DNA of 6,082 nucleotides from an uncultured Opitutia bacterium. GTDB taxonomy: Bacteria > Verrucomicrobiota > Verrucomicrobiia > Opitutales > UBA953. Location: assembly GCA_903853185.1 (NCBI GenBank), contig CAINSX010000057.1, positions 1 to 6,082 on the forward strand. Reading direction: 5' to 3'. Position numbers and translations under genes: made by a program. Position 1 is the first letter of the stretch. Every line of letters starts with the position of its first letter. Under the pieces are notes generated by a model. That model was not told the DNA's origin. It saw only the letters and a program-made list of their open reading frames with translations, and did no database searches. This document shows positions 1-6,082 of the stretch, one piece after another.

Positions 1-1
1 G

Positions 2-26
2 CAGCAGTTCACCATGCCAGCAGTTC
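2..26. repeat. Short direct repeat, CAGCAGTTC twice
   Basis: The 9-mer CAGCAGTTC occurs at 2-10 and again at 18-26, 16 bases apart start to start, in the short non-coding stretch left of gene 1. Two copies of a 9-mer so close could be chance or the end of a longer repeat tract cut by the window edge. No function can be assigned. Confidence 0.3.
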
Positions 27-30
27 CCCC

Positions 31-49
31 GCGAGACCTCCGGTCTCGC
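31..49 (-). terminator. Perfect 8-bp hairpin just after the stop of gene 1, terminator-like
   Basis: GCGAGACC (31-38) and GGTCTCGC (42-49) are exact reverse complements around a 3-base loop. The stem starts one base past the TAG stop of the leftward gene, the usual place for a terminator or an RNA 3'-end stabiliser. In the leftward direction it is followed by GGGGGAACTG, with no T-run, so it is not a classic intrinsic terminator. It may work with Rho, protect the 3' end, or serve a gene left of the window. The stem geometry is seen directly; the function is inferred. Confidence 0.5.
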
Positions 50-2593
50 CTACTTCTTCAGCAACTCCGACTCGGTCCAGGCGTCGGTCCGGCCTTTGGT
101 CTCGGCGCGGATCTTCTGGACGAGGTCTAGGGGCACGGGCGAGGCCTCGTGATCCCATTCGCGGCGGATGTAGGTGAGCACGCCGGCGATCTGCTCGTCG
201 GTCAGGAACCCGGCGGCGGGCATGTCGTAACTGTAAGCCACGCCCTTCACCTTGATGGGGCCACGCAGGCCGTGCATGACGACCTTGATGATGCGCTCGG
301 GGTCACCGTTGACCCATTCGGAATCAGCGAGGGGCGGCGCCAGTCCGTCGAGGCCCTTACCGGTCGGCTGGTGGCACGCGGCGCACAAGCCCGCGAAGGT
401 CTGCTTGCCGGAATCGAAGAGAATCTGCTGCTCGTTGGTCAGCGCCTTGACGACAGGTACGACGACGCCGGGCTTGCCGGGCCAGACGACGGTGCTCTTG
501 AACCAGGCGAGGGCCTTCACCATCGCGGTGTCCTTGCTCTTGGCCAGCTTGGCCAACGAAGCCGGCTCGGCGGCGAGCTTGACCGGACGCTTGGCGGTGA
601 CGGTTGGGTGCGTGGCGAGCGAACCGAGCAAGGTGACCTGCTGCGACTTGAGCGGCAGCGCGGCGATGATCGCGAGGGCCTTCTCGACCTGCGCGGGCTT
701 ACGCGTCGAGAACACGCAGCGTAGCAGCGCGGCGGGCAAGGTCTTGGCATAATCCGTCGGCTTCTTCATCACGACCTCGAAGAGGCCGACCTCGCGGCCT
801 TCGAGTCCGCTGATGAACGCATCCTGGATGAAGGCAACTTCGCCCGCGCGGGTGACGAGCGCGGCACCGGCAAGGTCGGCCGCGAGGGACTTGGCTTCAC
901 CAATCGAGAGCGCGAGCTGCTGCTGGACTTCGGTGACGGCTTCGGTGGCGGCGAGTTCGGTCCAGCGGGCGACGATCGCATCGCGGTCCGGCGAAGCCAT
1001 CAGTGCCTCGGAGACACGGATGGCGGCGGCACGCACGCGCGGGTCATCATGGGCCATGCCGGCGAGGACGGCTTCGGCCTTCACGGCACCGCGGCCTTCG
1101 AGCGTCCAAAGGGCATGCACGCGGCCCATCGGGGCGGCAGAATCCTTGGCGAGCGCGACCAGCGCGGCGTCAATCGCCGCGTCTGGGGCGGCTTCCACGA
1201 GCAGGCGCTGGGCGGTCTCGCGGCGCCAGGAATTGCCGCTGGCGAGCTCGGCCACAAGTTCAGCCGGGGTCATCGCGGAAAGCTTCTTGGCCGGCGCGAC
1301 AGCGGCGCCTTCAGGGGCGATGCGCCAGATGCGTCCGAGCGCGAGGGGCTTATCGAGGCCACGCTTCACGATCTGCTCGCGCAGGTAGGTGGTCAGCGAG
1401 ATGCGGTGCTGGATGATGCCGCGGTAGAGATCGATGACGTAGAGCGCGCCGTCGGGGCCCGTGAGCAGGTTGACCGGACGGAAGCGTTCGTCGGTCGAAG
1501 CCAGGAACTCCGTCTGGTCGTAGTAAGGCGTGCCCACGAGGGCGCCGCCTTCGGACTTCACCACGTTGCGTTTGATGAGGTTGCCGGCGGGCTCGCACAC
1601 GAACGCGTTGCCGTAGGCATCAGCCGGGAAGAGGTCGGCTCGGTAGATCCACGGTGCGCAGGCGGCCGTGAACTCCTTGAGCTTGAACTCGCGGAGCATT
1701 TCTGGCCGATAGCCGCGGTTGATGCCCGGGTTGACGCGGATCGGCCAGACCAGCTGTTCCTTCGCGACCTTCCAGTTAAGGCCCGTGGTACGACCGAGGT
1801 TCGGGTTGCGGTTGAGATAGGACGACGGGATGACGTCGGCACGCATCTGGTCGCTGTTGCTGTTGTGGAAGAGATGGCCGAAGTCGTCCTGCGACAGGCC
1901 CCACTGCCCGCGGAAGTTGCTCAGCCCGCGGAGCCAGCGACCATCCTTGAACTTGAAGCGGGCCGTGTAGGCGCCGACGTAGAGCCAGTTGTCATGGCCC
2001 CAGAGCAGCGCATTCGGGGCGCGCTCCGGATTGGCGAGCTGCGGGCGGGAAGGATCGACGCGCACGCCAAAGTCCGTCGCGACCTCGGTCCGCTCGTCGC
2101 ACTTGCCCGTGCCCTTCGTATCGCGGCAGAACCAGAGATGGGGCGGAGCGCCGACCAGCACGCCGTCGCGATGGAGGGCGAGCGCGCGGGGCATCACCAC
2201 GTTGTCGAGGAAGACCGTGGACTTATCAAAGACCCCGTCGCCGTTCGTGTCCTCGAGGACCGAGATGCGGCCGTGAGGCTGGTCTTCGTTGGTGCCGTCG
2301 AGGTCAGGCATGTAGCCCTGCATCTCCACGACCCAGAGGCGTCCGTCGGGGCCGAACTGCGCCGCCACCGGGTCGCCGATCTGCGGATCGCTGGCCACGA
2401 GCGAGATCTGGTAGCCCTTCGCGATCTGGAACGTCTTCAGCTGCTCCTGCGGCGTGTGCGCGGGCGAAGGCGGGATCAGGTTATCGGGCACCAGCGGCAC
2501 CATCGGTTCGCCGGCCTTGTCGCCGATCTGACCGAACGCGGCGGCCGCCAGGCAAAGGGCGGACAGGGTCAGGGTGCGGCGGGGCATGCGCAT
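50..2593 (-). CDS. Exported PVC-type haem-binding CxxCH protein (dehydrogenase-like domain, HEAT-like repeats, cytochrome c)
   Basis: Numbering is from the ATG at 2593 (847 residues). The N-terminus (MRMPRR, then a hydrophobic run LTLSALCLAAAAF) is a signal peptide, probably cleaved near AFG-Q. Residues about 40-425 resemble the TIGR02604 putative membrane-bound dehydrogenase domain, a beta-propeller-like fold, with FGPDGRLWVVE, a calcium-loop-like DTNGDGVFDK, GHDNWLYVGAY and TGPDGALYVIDLYRG. Residues about 440-705 are Ala/Leu-rich helices of HEAT type, opening with the family-typical NSWRRETAQRLLVE. Residues about 720-815 are cytochrome c: CAACH at 737-741 (bases 371-385) binds haem, and Met791 in YDMPAAG is the likely axial ligand. 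The protein probably oxidises a small organic, perhaps sugar-derived, substrate in the periplasm and passes electrons to its own haem; the substrate is unknown. Start choice: an in-frame GTG at 2641 puts 16 non-signal-like residues in front, so it is disfavoured. ATG at 2587 is a close alternative. Shine-Dalgarno is weak (only GGTG four bases upstream). Stop is TAG. The gene appears intact. Confidence 0.93.
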   Translation of the reverse strand: MRMPRRTLTLSALCLAAAAFGQIGDKAGEPMVPLVPDNLIPPSPAHTPQEQLKTFQIAKGYQISLVASDPQIGDPVAAQFGPDGRLWVVEMQGYMPDLDGTNEDQPHGRISVLEDTNGDGVFDKSTVFLDNVVMPRALALHRDGVLVGAPPHLWFCRDTKGTGKCDERTEVATDFGVRVDPSRPQLANPERAPNALLWGHDNWLYVGAYTARFKFKDGRWLRGLSNFRGQWGLSQDDFGHLFHNSNSDQMRADVIPSSYLNRNPNLGRTTGLNWKVAKEQLVWPIRVNPGINRGYRPEMLREFKLKEFTAACAPWIYRADLFPADAYGNAFVCEPAGNLIKRNVVKSEGGALVGTPYYDQTEFLASTDERFRPVNLLTGPDGALYVIDLYRGIIQHRISLTTYLREQIVKRGLDKPLALGRIWRIAPEGAAVAPAKKLSAMTPAELVAELASGNSWRRETAQRLLVEAAPDAAIDAALVALAKDSAAPMGRVHALWTLEGRGAVKAEAVLAGMAHDDPRVRAAAIRVSEALMASPDRDAIVARWTELAATEAVTEVQQQLALSIGEAKSLAADLAGAALVTRAGEVAFIQDAFISGLEGREVGLFEVVMKKPTDYAKTLPAALLRCVFSTRKPAQVEKALAIIAALPLKSQQVTLLGSLATHPTVTAKRPVKLAAEPASLAKLAKSKDTAMVKALAWFKSTVVWPGKPGVVVPVVKALTNEQQILFDSGKQTFAGLCAACHQPTGKGLDGLAPPLADSEWVNGDPERIIKVVMHGLRGPIKVKGVAYSYDMPAAGFLTDEQIAGVLTYIRREWDHEASPVPLDLVQKIRAETKGRTDAWTESELLKK

Positions 2594-2621
2594 AAGACAC
2601 CAGATAACCCCGATGGTTACC

Positions 2622-2635
2622 GGGTCAACCGACCC
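2622..2635. other. Small hairpin in the 5' leader of gene 1
   Basis: GGGTC (2622-2626) pairs with GACCC (2631-2635) around a four-base loop, 29-42 bases upstream of the chosen ATG of the leftward gene. If transcription starts near the candidate promoter around 2673-2701, this stem lies in the untranslated leader. A 5-bp stem of this kind is common by chance in GC-rich DNA, so a regulatory role is only possible. Confidence 0.2.
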
Positions 2636-2672
2636 TATCACTTTCCCCGGACTTTAAACGACAGGTCGCGGA

Positions 2673-2701
2673 CATATAGCCAGCCCGGACTCGCCCTGCA
2701 A
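2673..2701 (-). promoter_or_regulatory. Candidate sigma70-like promoter for gene 1
   Basis: Read leftward, TTGCAG (2701-2696) and TATATG (2678-2673) are separated by exactly 17 bases. Each is an imperfect match to the -35 and -10 consensus (about 3/6 and 4/6). The -10 is the most AT-rich hexamer in this part of the region. Transcription would start near 2666, giving a leader of about 70 bases before the ATG at 2593. The position and spacing are supportive; the match scores are weak. Confidence 0.3.
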
Positions 2702-2719
2702 GCGGCCCAAGGCCTTTGC
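2698..2719. repeat. Imperfect inverted repeat in the divergent intergenic region, possible operator
   Basis: The arms GCAAG-C-GGCC (2698-2707) and GGCC-TTTGC (2711-2719) pair around the loop CAA. There are four G/C pairs, one bulged C, one G-T wobble and four outer pairs. The dyad sits between the two divergent genes and overlaps the candidate -35 of gene 1, where a repressor or activator of both directions would bind. It is not followed by a T-run in either direction, so a terminator is less likely. The role is inferred from position only. Confidence 0.3.
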
Positions 2720-2747
2720 TCATCATAAAATCCCCATACGGCACGCA

Positions 2748-2777
2748 TTGTTATTCCGTCCCGCTTATTAATCTAAA
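2748..2777 (+). promoter_or_regulatory. Candidate promoter for genes 2-3, very close to the ATG
   Basis: TTGTTA (2748-2753) and TCTAAA (2772-2777), 18 bases apart, each match the sigma70 consensus at 4 of 6 positions. They lie in a short AT-rich island that stands out in this GC-rich DNA. Transcription would begin at about 2784-2785, at or next to the ATG at 2785, so the mRNA would be leaderless or nearly so. That would fit the absence of a Shine-Dalgarno sequence. The true promoter may lie further upstream. Confidence 0.25.
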
Positions 2778-2784
2778 TCGGGCC

Positions 2785-5406
2785 ATGCTTATCCGATTCG
2801 GCCTTTTCTGGATTCTGTCTACGTGCCTCTGCCTTGGAGCCTTCCGCGCCTCGTCAAACGTCTTTGTCTCAATCGAAGCAGACACGGATGATGACGGGTT
2901 GGACGATGAAATGGAGCTGCTACTTGGGACCAACCCTGATGACCCTGATACCGATGGCGACGGCTGGGATGATCTGACCGAAATCATTCAGGGTACGGAC
3001 CCATGCGATCCGCATGACTTCCCGAAAGCATTTGTCACCTCGGGCACCGATCCACTGCCATCTAACCCAGCTCTACGGCTGAAAGTGCTGGAACTGCTGG
3101 CATCGAGGCGCCAAGGGGCCGCCGTTAGCGCACCCGTCACACACAAGGAGATAGCCGCCTTCTCTTTACGCTACTTCTACCAAGGCGGGAGCCTGCCTAA
3201 TCTTGGCGTCGAAGTCATGCGGTCGGACCTCAAGGCCGGCGCTCACCTTCTCCTCTGGCGCCACCATGTGCGCTGGAATCCTTTGGAGATTGACCAACGT
3301 TATACCGTCTCGGTCCGAAGCGAGGATGGCAGGACGCTTGCCGAATGGAAGACCCCCATCCCGGTTGATACTGATTGGCGCTACGTGGGCCTACCCTTCT
3401 CCCTTAAGCCCGCCGATGAAGGGAAACTTCTCACACTTAGCCTCACTCCTGAAGACGACGGTCAGCTTGAATATTCGCTCGCTGACTTTGTAGCCGAGCC
3501 GGCGGGCCTCGACGCGGATGTCGATCGCGACGGGGTCATCGGCGACAACGAGAGACCGGCCGACGGGAAGCCGATCCGTCACTGGATCAATGATGACGAC
3601 GACCATGGCGAATGGCAGGAGCGCTCCGACCTGCCTGGACGACCGGCAGACCAAGCGGACTATGCGCACCCAGGTATCGATGGCATGCGCGATCTCGTCG
3701 ATTTCCTACCGATCAACCTTAACCTTGCCCACGTCACAAAGTTACTCCGCCCATCCGACGGATATCGCTACTATGTGACGCACCCCGAACAAGCCGTCCA
3801 GGTCGCGCTGACTAGCCTATCGCCTTCAACCGCGGGGGCTATTCATCGCGTCATCGACCTGAAGGCCTTCGGCCCAAAGCTCAATGAGCCTGTCACGTCC
3901 GCTGAAATCCTGAAGCCCGACCCCGACGGGCGAATCGAGATTCCGGCTTCATTCATCGAACGTATTAGCGCCTTTGGGCATGGCGTCATCCTCATAGAGG
4001 GTGCCAAGGCCAGCCAACAGCCGCTGCGGCTGGAGATACGTCGGGGTGACAAGTCCGTCGCGACCATCGAGCAACCCCTGTGTATCGTGCCCGTCGAGAC
4101 AATGTACCGGCACGTCAACCTGACCCGCGTGCCTTGCGATTACTCCGGACGACCCGCCGTGGTCAAAAAGGTCGCCCGACCACAACAGATCGACGAACCT
4201 AAAGGTCTCCCTGACAGCGAGACCAATGGCCGATGGGTAGTGCTGATCCATGGCTACAATGTGCCGGCCGACGGAGCACGCGGATGGCATGCCGAAACTT
4301 TCAAACGCCTTCATGTCCTCGGCAGTAAAGCAAGATTCGTGGGCCTCACTTGGAACGGCGACACCGGACTCGATTATCACAAAGCGGTCTACCACGCGTT
4401 TCAGACCGGCGATGAGGTGCCGAAGGCTCTGGGCTTCCTTGATGCCTCGCGTACGCTACTCATCGGCCATAGTCTGGGCAACATTGTCGCGAGCCAGGCA
4501 GTGCAAGCGGGCTTCACCCCGGCACACTACTTCCTGCTCAATGCCGCGCTTCCGATCGAAGCGCTCGCTGGGAGAGACAATGCACAGCAGCAAGCCGCGG
4601 AGATGACCGAGGAATATTGGCGGCCCTACGGACGAAAGCTCTACGCCGCCGACTGGGCTAATCTCTTCGCACCCGGCGACTTTCGCCGGACTATCACCTG
4701 GGAGCATTGCTTCTCGCGCGTACGCACGCTCGGTATTTCTACGAGTTTCTACTCTCCAGGGGAGGACGTCACTAACTCGCCACGAAGCATGGTCTCTGCC
4801 TCGGTTCTCGCGACTCTCTGGTCAGGCCGCGCCGTCGACTATGGAGTCTGGAAAACCCAGGAATTACTTAAGGGCGTCGGGTGGAGTCGTTCCATCGCAG
4901 CGATTGCCATGGAAAGAACCCAAGGTGGGTGGGGCTTCAATCCCGCATGGCGTGGTCGCTACGTACCCAACGGGCTGACTAAGAGCACGGGCGGTTATTA
5001 CGAACGAATGGATCCGACAACCGCCGGACGCATCACCTCCGCGCAACTGACCCAAGATCCGTTCTTCCGACCGCTCTATGAAGGATGTCTGCGCGGCCCA
5101 CGCCTGCTGGCGCCCTCGCCGATCTTGGATTGCTCCAACATGCGCTACGACCTGCTCGCCCGGGCGATCCCCGCGATGACTTTCGCCGCTGGCGCCGCGC
5201 CAGTAACCGCCACGGAAAACGGCCCTCAAGTCGAAAATTTCAATCTGGAAACCCTCGGTCGCACCGACCTCGATCTATGGCCGACCGATGGCCACGGCGC
5301 CACGCGGCTGGCCGGCCGATGGCTGCACAGCGACTTCAAGAACGTCGCCCTGCCTTACGTCACACCGCTCTACACTCACATGATCAAATCTGCCGCGCTC
5401 CGATGA
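2785..5406 (+). CDS. Exported calcium-repeat protein with C-terminal alpha/beta-hydrolase domain
   Basis: Numbering is from the ATG at 2785 (873 residues). MLIR plus the hydrophobic FGLFWILSTCLCLGAF is a signal peptide. Residues 33-66 hold two thrombospondin-type-3-like loops (D33, D35, D37, D41, E44 and D55, D57, D59, D63, E66), joined by GTNPDDP. Residues 75-240 show no recognisable motif but look beta-rich. Residues 245-256 (DVDRDGVIGDNE) are a perfect 12-residue EF-hand loop, followed by WINDDDDHGEW (267-277), a DLPG motif and DLVDFLPINLNL. From about 483 comes an alpha/beta-hydrolase: VLIHGYN (oxyanion region, His489), GHSLGN with nucleophile Ser563, likely acid Glu660 or Asp661 in FYSPGEDV, and likely His848 in WLHSDF. 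It probably hydrolyses an ester or similar bond outside the cytoplasm; the substrate is unknown. The stretch between acid and His (about 187 residues) is unusually long. An in-frame TTG at 2716 would bury the signal peptide, so ATG 2785 is preferred. There is no clear Shine-Dalgarno. TGA overlaps the next start. Confidence 0.88.
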   Translation: MLIRFGLFWILSTCLCLGAFRASSNVFVSIEADTDDDGLDDEMELLLGTNPDDPDTDGDGWDDLTEIIQGTDPCDPHDFPKAFVTSGTDPLPSNPALRLKVLELLASRRQGAAVSAPVTHKEIAAFSLRYFYQGGSLPNLGVEVMRSDLKAGAHLLLWRHHVRWNPLEIDQRYTVSVRSEDGRTLAEWKTPIPVDTDWRYVGLPFSLKPADEGKLLTLSLTPEDDGQLEYSLADFVAEPAGLDADVDRDGVIGDNERPADGKPIRHWINDDDDHGEWQERSDLPGRPADQADYAHPGIDGMRDLVDFLPINLNLAHVTKLLRPSDGYRYYVTHPEQAVQVALTSLSPSTAGAIHRVIDLKAFGPKLNEPVTSAEILKPDPDGRIEIPASFIERISAFGHGVILIEGAKASQQPLRLEIRRGDKSVATIEQPLCIVPVETMYRHVNLTRVPCDYSGRPAVVKKVARPQQIDEPKGLPDSETNGRWVVLIHGYNVPADGARGWHAETFKRLHVLGSKARFVGLTWNGDTGLDYHKAVYHAFQTGDEVPKALGFLDASRTLLIGHSLGNIVASQAVQAGFTPAHYFLLNAALPIEALAGRDNAQQQAAEMTEEYWRPYGRKLYAADWANLFAPGDFRRTITWEHCFSRVRTLGISTSFYSPGEDVTNSPRSMVSASVLATLWSGRAVDYGVWKTQELLKGVGWSRSIAAIAMERTQGGWGFNPAWRGRYVPNGLTKSTGGYYERMDPTTAGRITSAQLTQDPFFRPLYEGCLRGPRLLAPSPILDCSNMRYDLLARAIPAMTFAAGAAPVTATENGPQVENFNLETLGRTDLDLWPTDGHGATRLAGRWLHSDFKNVALPYVTPLYTHMIKSAALR

Positions 5407-6082
5407 AAATCCGCCCATGCCTCCTAACCTTTCTCGCGCTCACGCTGCTGGCCCGGGATTACACGCTGACCGTCGTCGACGAATCAAGCCAGCCGATGCA
5501 AGGCGTCGCTGTTACCGCCTTGTTTAGTCGAATGAACGACCCACGCCTTGCCAGCACGAGGACGTTTAAAGGAATGACCGATGATCAAGGCGTCTTCCGA
5601 TTCAAGGCCGGCGACGAGATGTGCCTCGATCGTCTACGCGCAGCGAAAGAAGGGCACTTCGCCGCTGACGTGACTGAAATCCACGGCATGGGAAAAGTGC
5701 CTTCGGATCTTTCGCACACCATCACCCTGCCGTATGAAACCAAGGAAATCCCTCTCTACTACAAGGAGGTACAACTCCGCACACTAAAAGGCACCTTACC
5801 GAGGAAGACCTGGGTTGGTTTTGATTTCGCCATCGGGGATATCGTCGCACCATGGGGTCGGGGCCTGACATCTGATATCCGCTTCTGGGTCGACGGGGAA
5901 CAAATTGGCTGGGTACACCCCGAGGAGACCATCGAGAGATTCCGGAAGGACAAAGACCATGCCCGTCTCACCGAAGCAGAGTTCAACGGGATGTATGGTT
6001 CCTTTCGCGGCCTCACCAAGGTCAGCTGCCCTCAACCTGGCGACGGCATCATACGCTCTCCCGCCTTCTGGCCTTATTGCCA
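5403..6082 (+). CDS. Exported protein with carboxypeptidase-regulatory/Ig-like beta domain, 3' end outside the window
   Basis: An open frame starts at the ATG at 5403, inside ATGA with the stop of gene 2, and stays open for 226 codons to the window edge. The N-terminus MKIRPCLLTFLALTLLA is a signal peptide, probably cleaved before RDYTL. Residues about 19-70 (YTLTVVDESSQPMQGVAVTA, later GMTDDQGVFRF) have the pattern of a carboxypeptidase-regulatory-like or CnaB-like beta-sandwich: a strand, a polar turn, PxxGV, then TDxxGxFxF. Residues 116-168 (IPLYYKEVQL, WVGFDFAIGDIVAP, WGRGLTSDIRFWV) look like a second beta-rich domain that I cannot name. A charged stretch at about 173-195 (HPEETIERFRKDKDHARLTE) is probably helical. 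No enzyme motif is visible. The lack of a Shine-Dalgarno together with the ATGA overlap points to translational coupling with the hydrolase, so a joint extracytoplasmic job is likely. Full length and C-terminal content are unknown. Confidence 0.8.
   Translation, partial: MKIRPCLLTFLALTLLARDYTLTVVDESSQPMQGVAVTALFSRMNDPRLASTRTFKGMTDDQGVFRFKAGDEMCLDRLRAAKEGHFAADVTEIHGMGKVPSDLSHTITLPYETKEIPLYYKEVQLRTLKGTLPRKTWVGFDFAIGDIVAPWGRGLTSDIRFWVDGEQIGWVHPEETIERFRKDKDHARLTEAEFNGMYGSFRGLTKVSCPQPGDGIIRSPAFWPYC

Noticed and set aside
149..1416. Several overlapping plus-strand open frames of 137-191 codons opposite gene 1
   Set aside because: All lie antisense within gene 1, have biased compositions (Arg/Ser/Ala-rich) and show no domain pattern.
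1049..2728. Long open frame (559 codons) on the plus strand opposite gene 1
   Set aside because: It is antisense to a clearly conserved protein with haem and propeller motifs. Its translation is a low-complexity mix of Arg, Ala, Val, Glu and Asp, as expected from the reverse strand of GC-rich coding DNA.
2716..2784. Upstream TTG start for gene 2
   Set aside because: It would add 23 residues before a good signal peptide and place its hydrophobic core too far from the N-terminus. The ATG at 2785 gives a normal signal peptide.
2785..2850. Lipoprotein signal (lipobox) in gene 2
   Set aside because: The cysteines in LSTCLCLGAF do not have a Gly, Ala or Ser before them in a proper lipobox; a Thr or Leu there is unfavourable. 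An ordinary signal peptide fits better.
3949..4395. Minus-strand open frame of 148 codons opposite gene 2
   Set aside because: It covers the segment just before and at the start of the hydrolase domain of gene 2, whose plus-strand reading has the HGY motif. The minus-strand product has no recognisable feature.
5759..6035. Minus-strand open frames opposite gene 3
   Set aside because: The plus-strand frame is continuous from an ATGA overlap with a signal peptide and natural domain patterns. The minus-strand frames are short and start inside it.
1..6082. tRNA, rRNA, riboswitch, CRISPR array, insertion sequence or phage genes
   Set aside because: No regularly spaced repeats, transposase motifs, tRNA-like cloverleaf or long structured leader were seen. 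Almost the whole window is occupied by three protein genes.

Overview
The window is high-GC bacterial DNA. It most likely comes from a member of the PVC superphylum, with Verrucomicrobiota (Opitutales-like) as the best guess. The main support is the large leftward gene, whose order of signal peptide, beta-propeller-like dehydrogenase domain, HEAT-like helices and C-terminal CxxCH cytochrome c is a hallmark of PVC genomes. The secreted, aspartate-rich protein on the other strand, with DTDxDG repeats, fits the same group. This assignment rests on family recognition, not on a database search.

Layout. Bases 1-49 are the tail of an intergenic region and carry a perfect 8-bp hairpin just after the stop of gene 1. 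Gene 1 (50-2593, minus strand) encodes an exported PVC-type haem protein of about 847 residues. A divergent intergenic region of 191 bp (2594-2784) holds weak promoter-like elements for both directions and an imperfect dyad near its middle. Gene 2 (2785-5406, plus) encodes an exported protein of 873 residues. It has two thrombospondin-type-3-like calcium repeats, a canonical EF-hand loop, a WINDDDD motif region and a C-terminal alpha/beta-hydrolase with a GHSLG nucleophile elbow. Gene 3 (5403 to the window edge, plus) begins inside the stop codon of gene 2 (ATGA overlap). It encodes a small exported protein with an N-terminal carboxypeptidase-regulatory/Ig-like beta domain and runs off the end without a stop.

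How they may work together. Genes 2 and 3 look like a translationally coupled two-gene unit for two exported proteins: a calcium-binding hydrolase and an accessory beta-domain protein. The substrate cannot be read from the sequence. Gene 1 faces the other way and has higher GC by eye. It is probably an independent periplasmic redox gene that only shares the intergenic region. The hydrolase and beta-domain pair is the least characterised and most interesting part of the window. No RNA genes, CRISPR arrays, insertion sequences or phage genes were seen.
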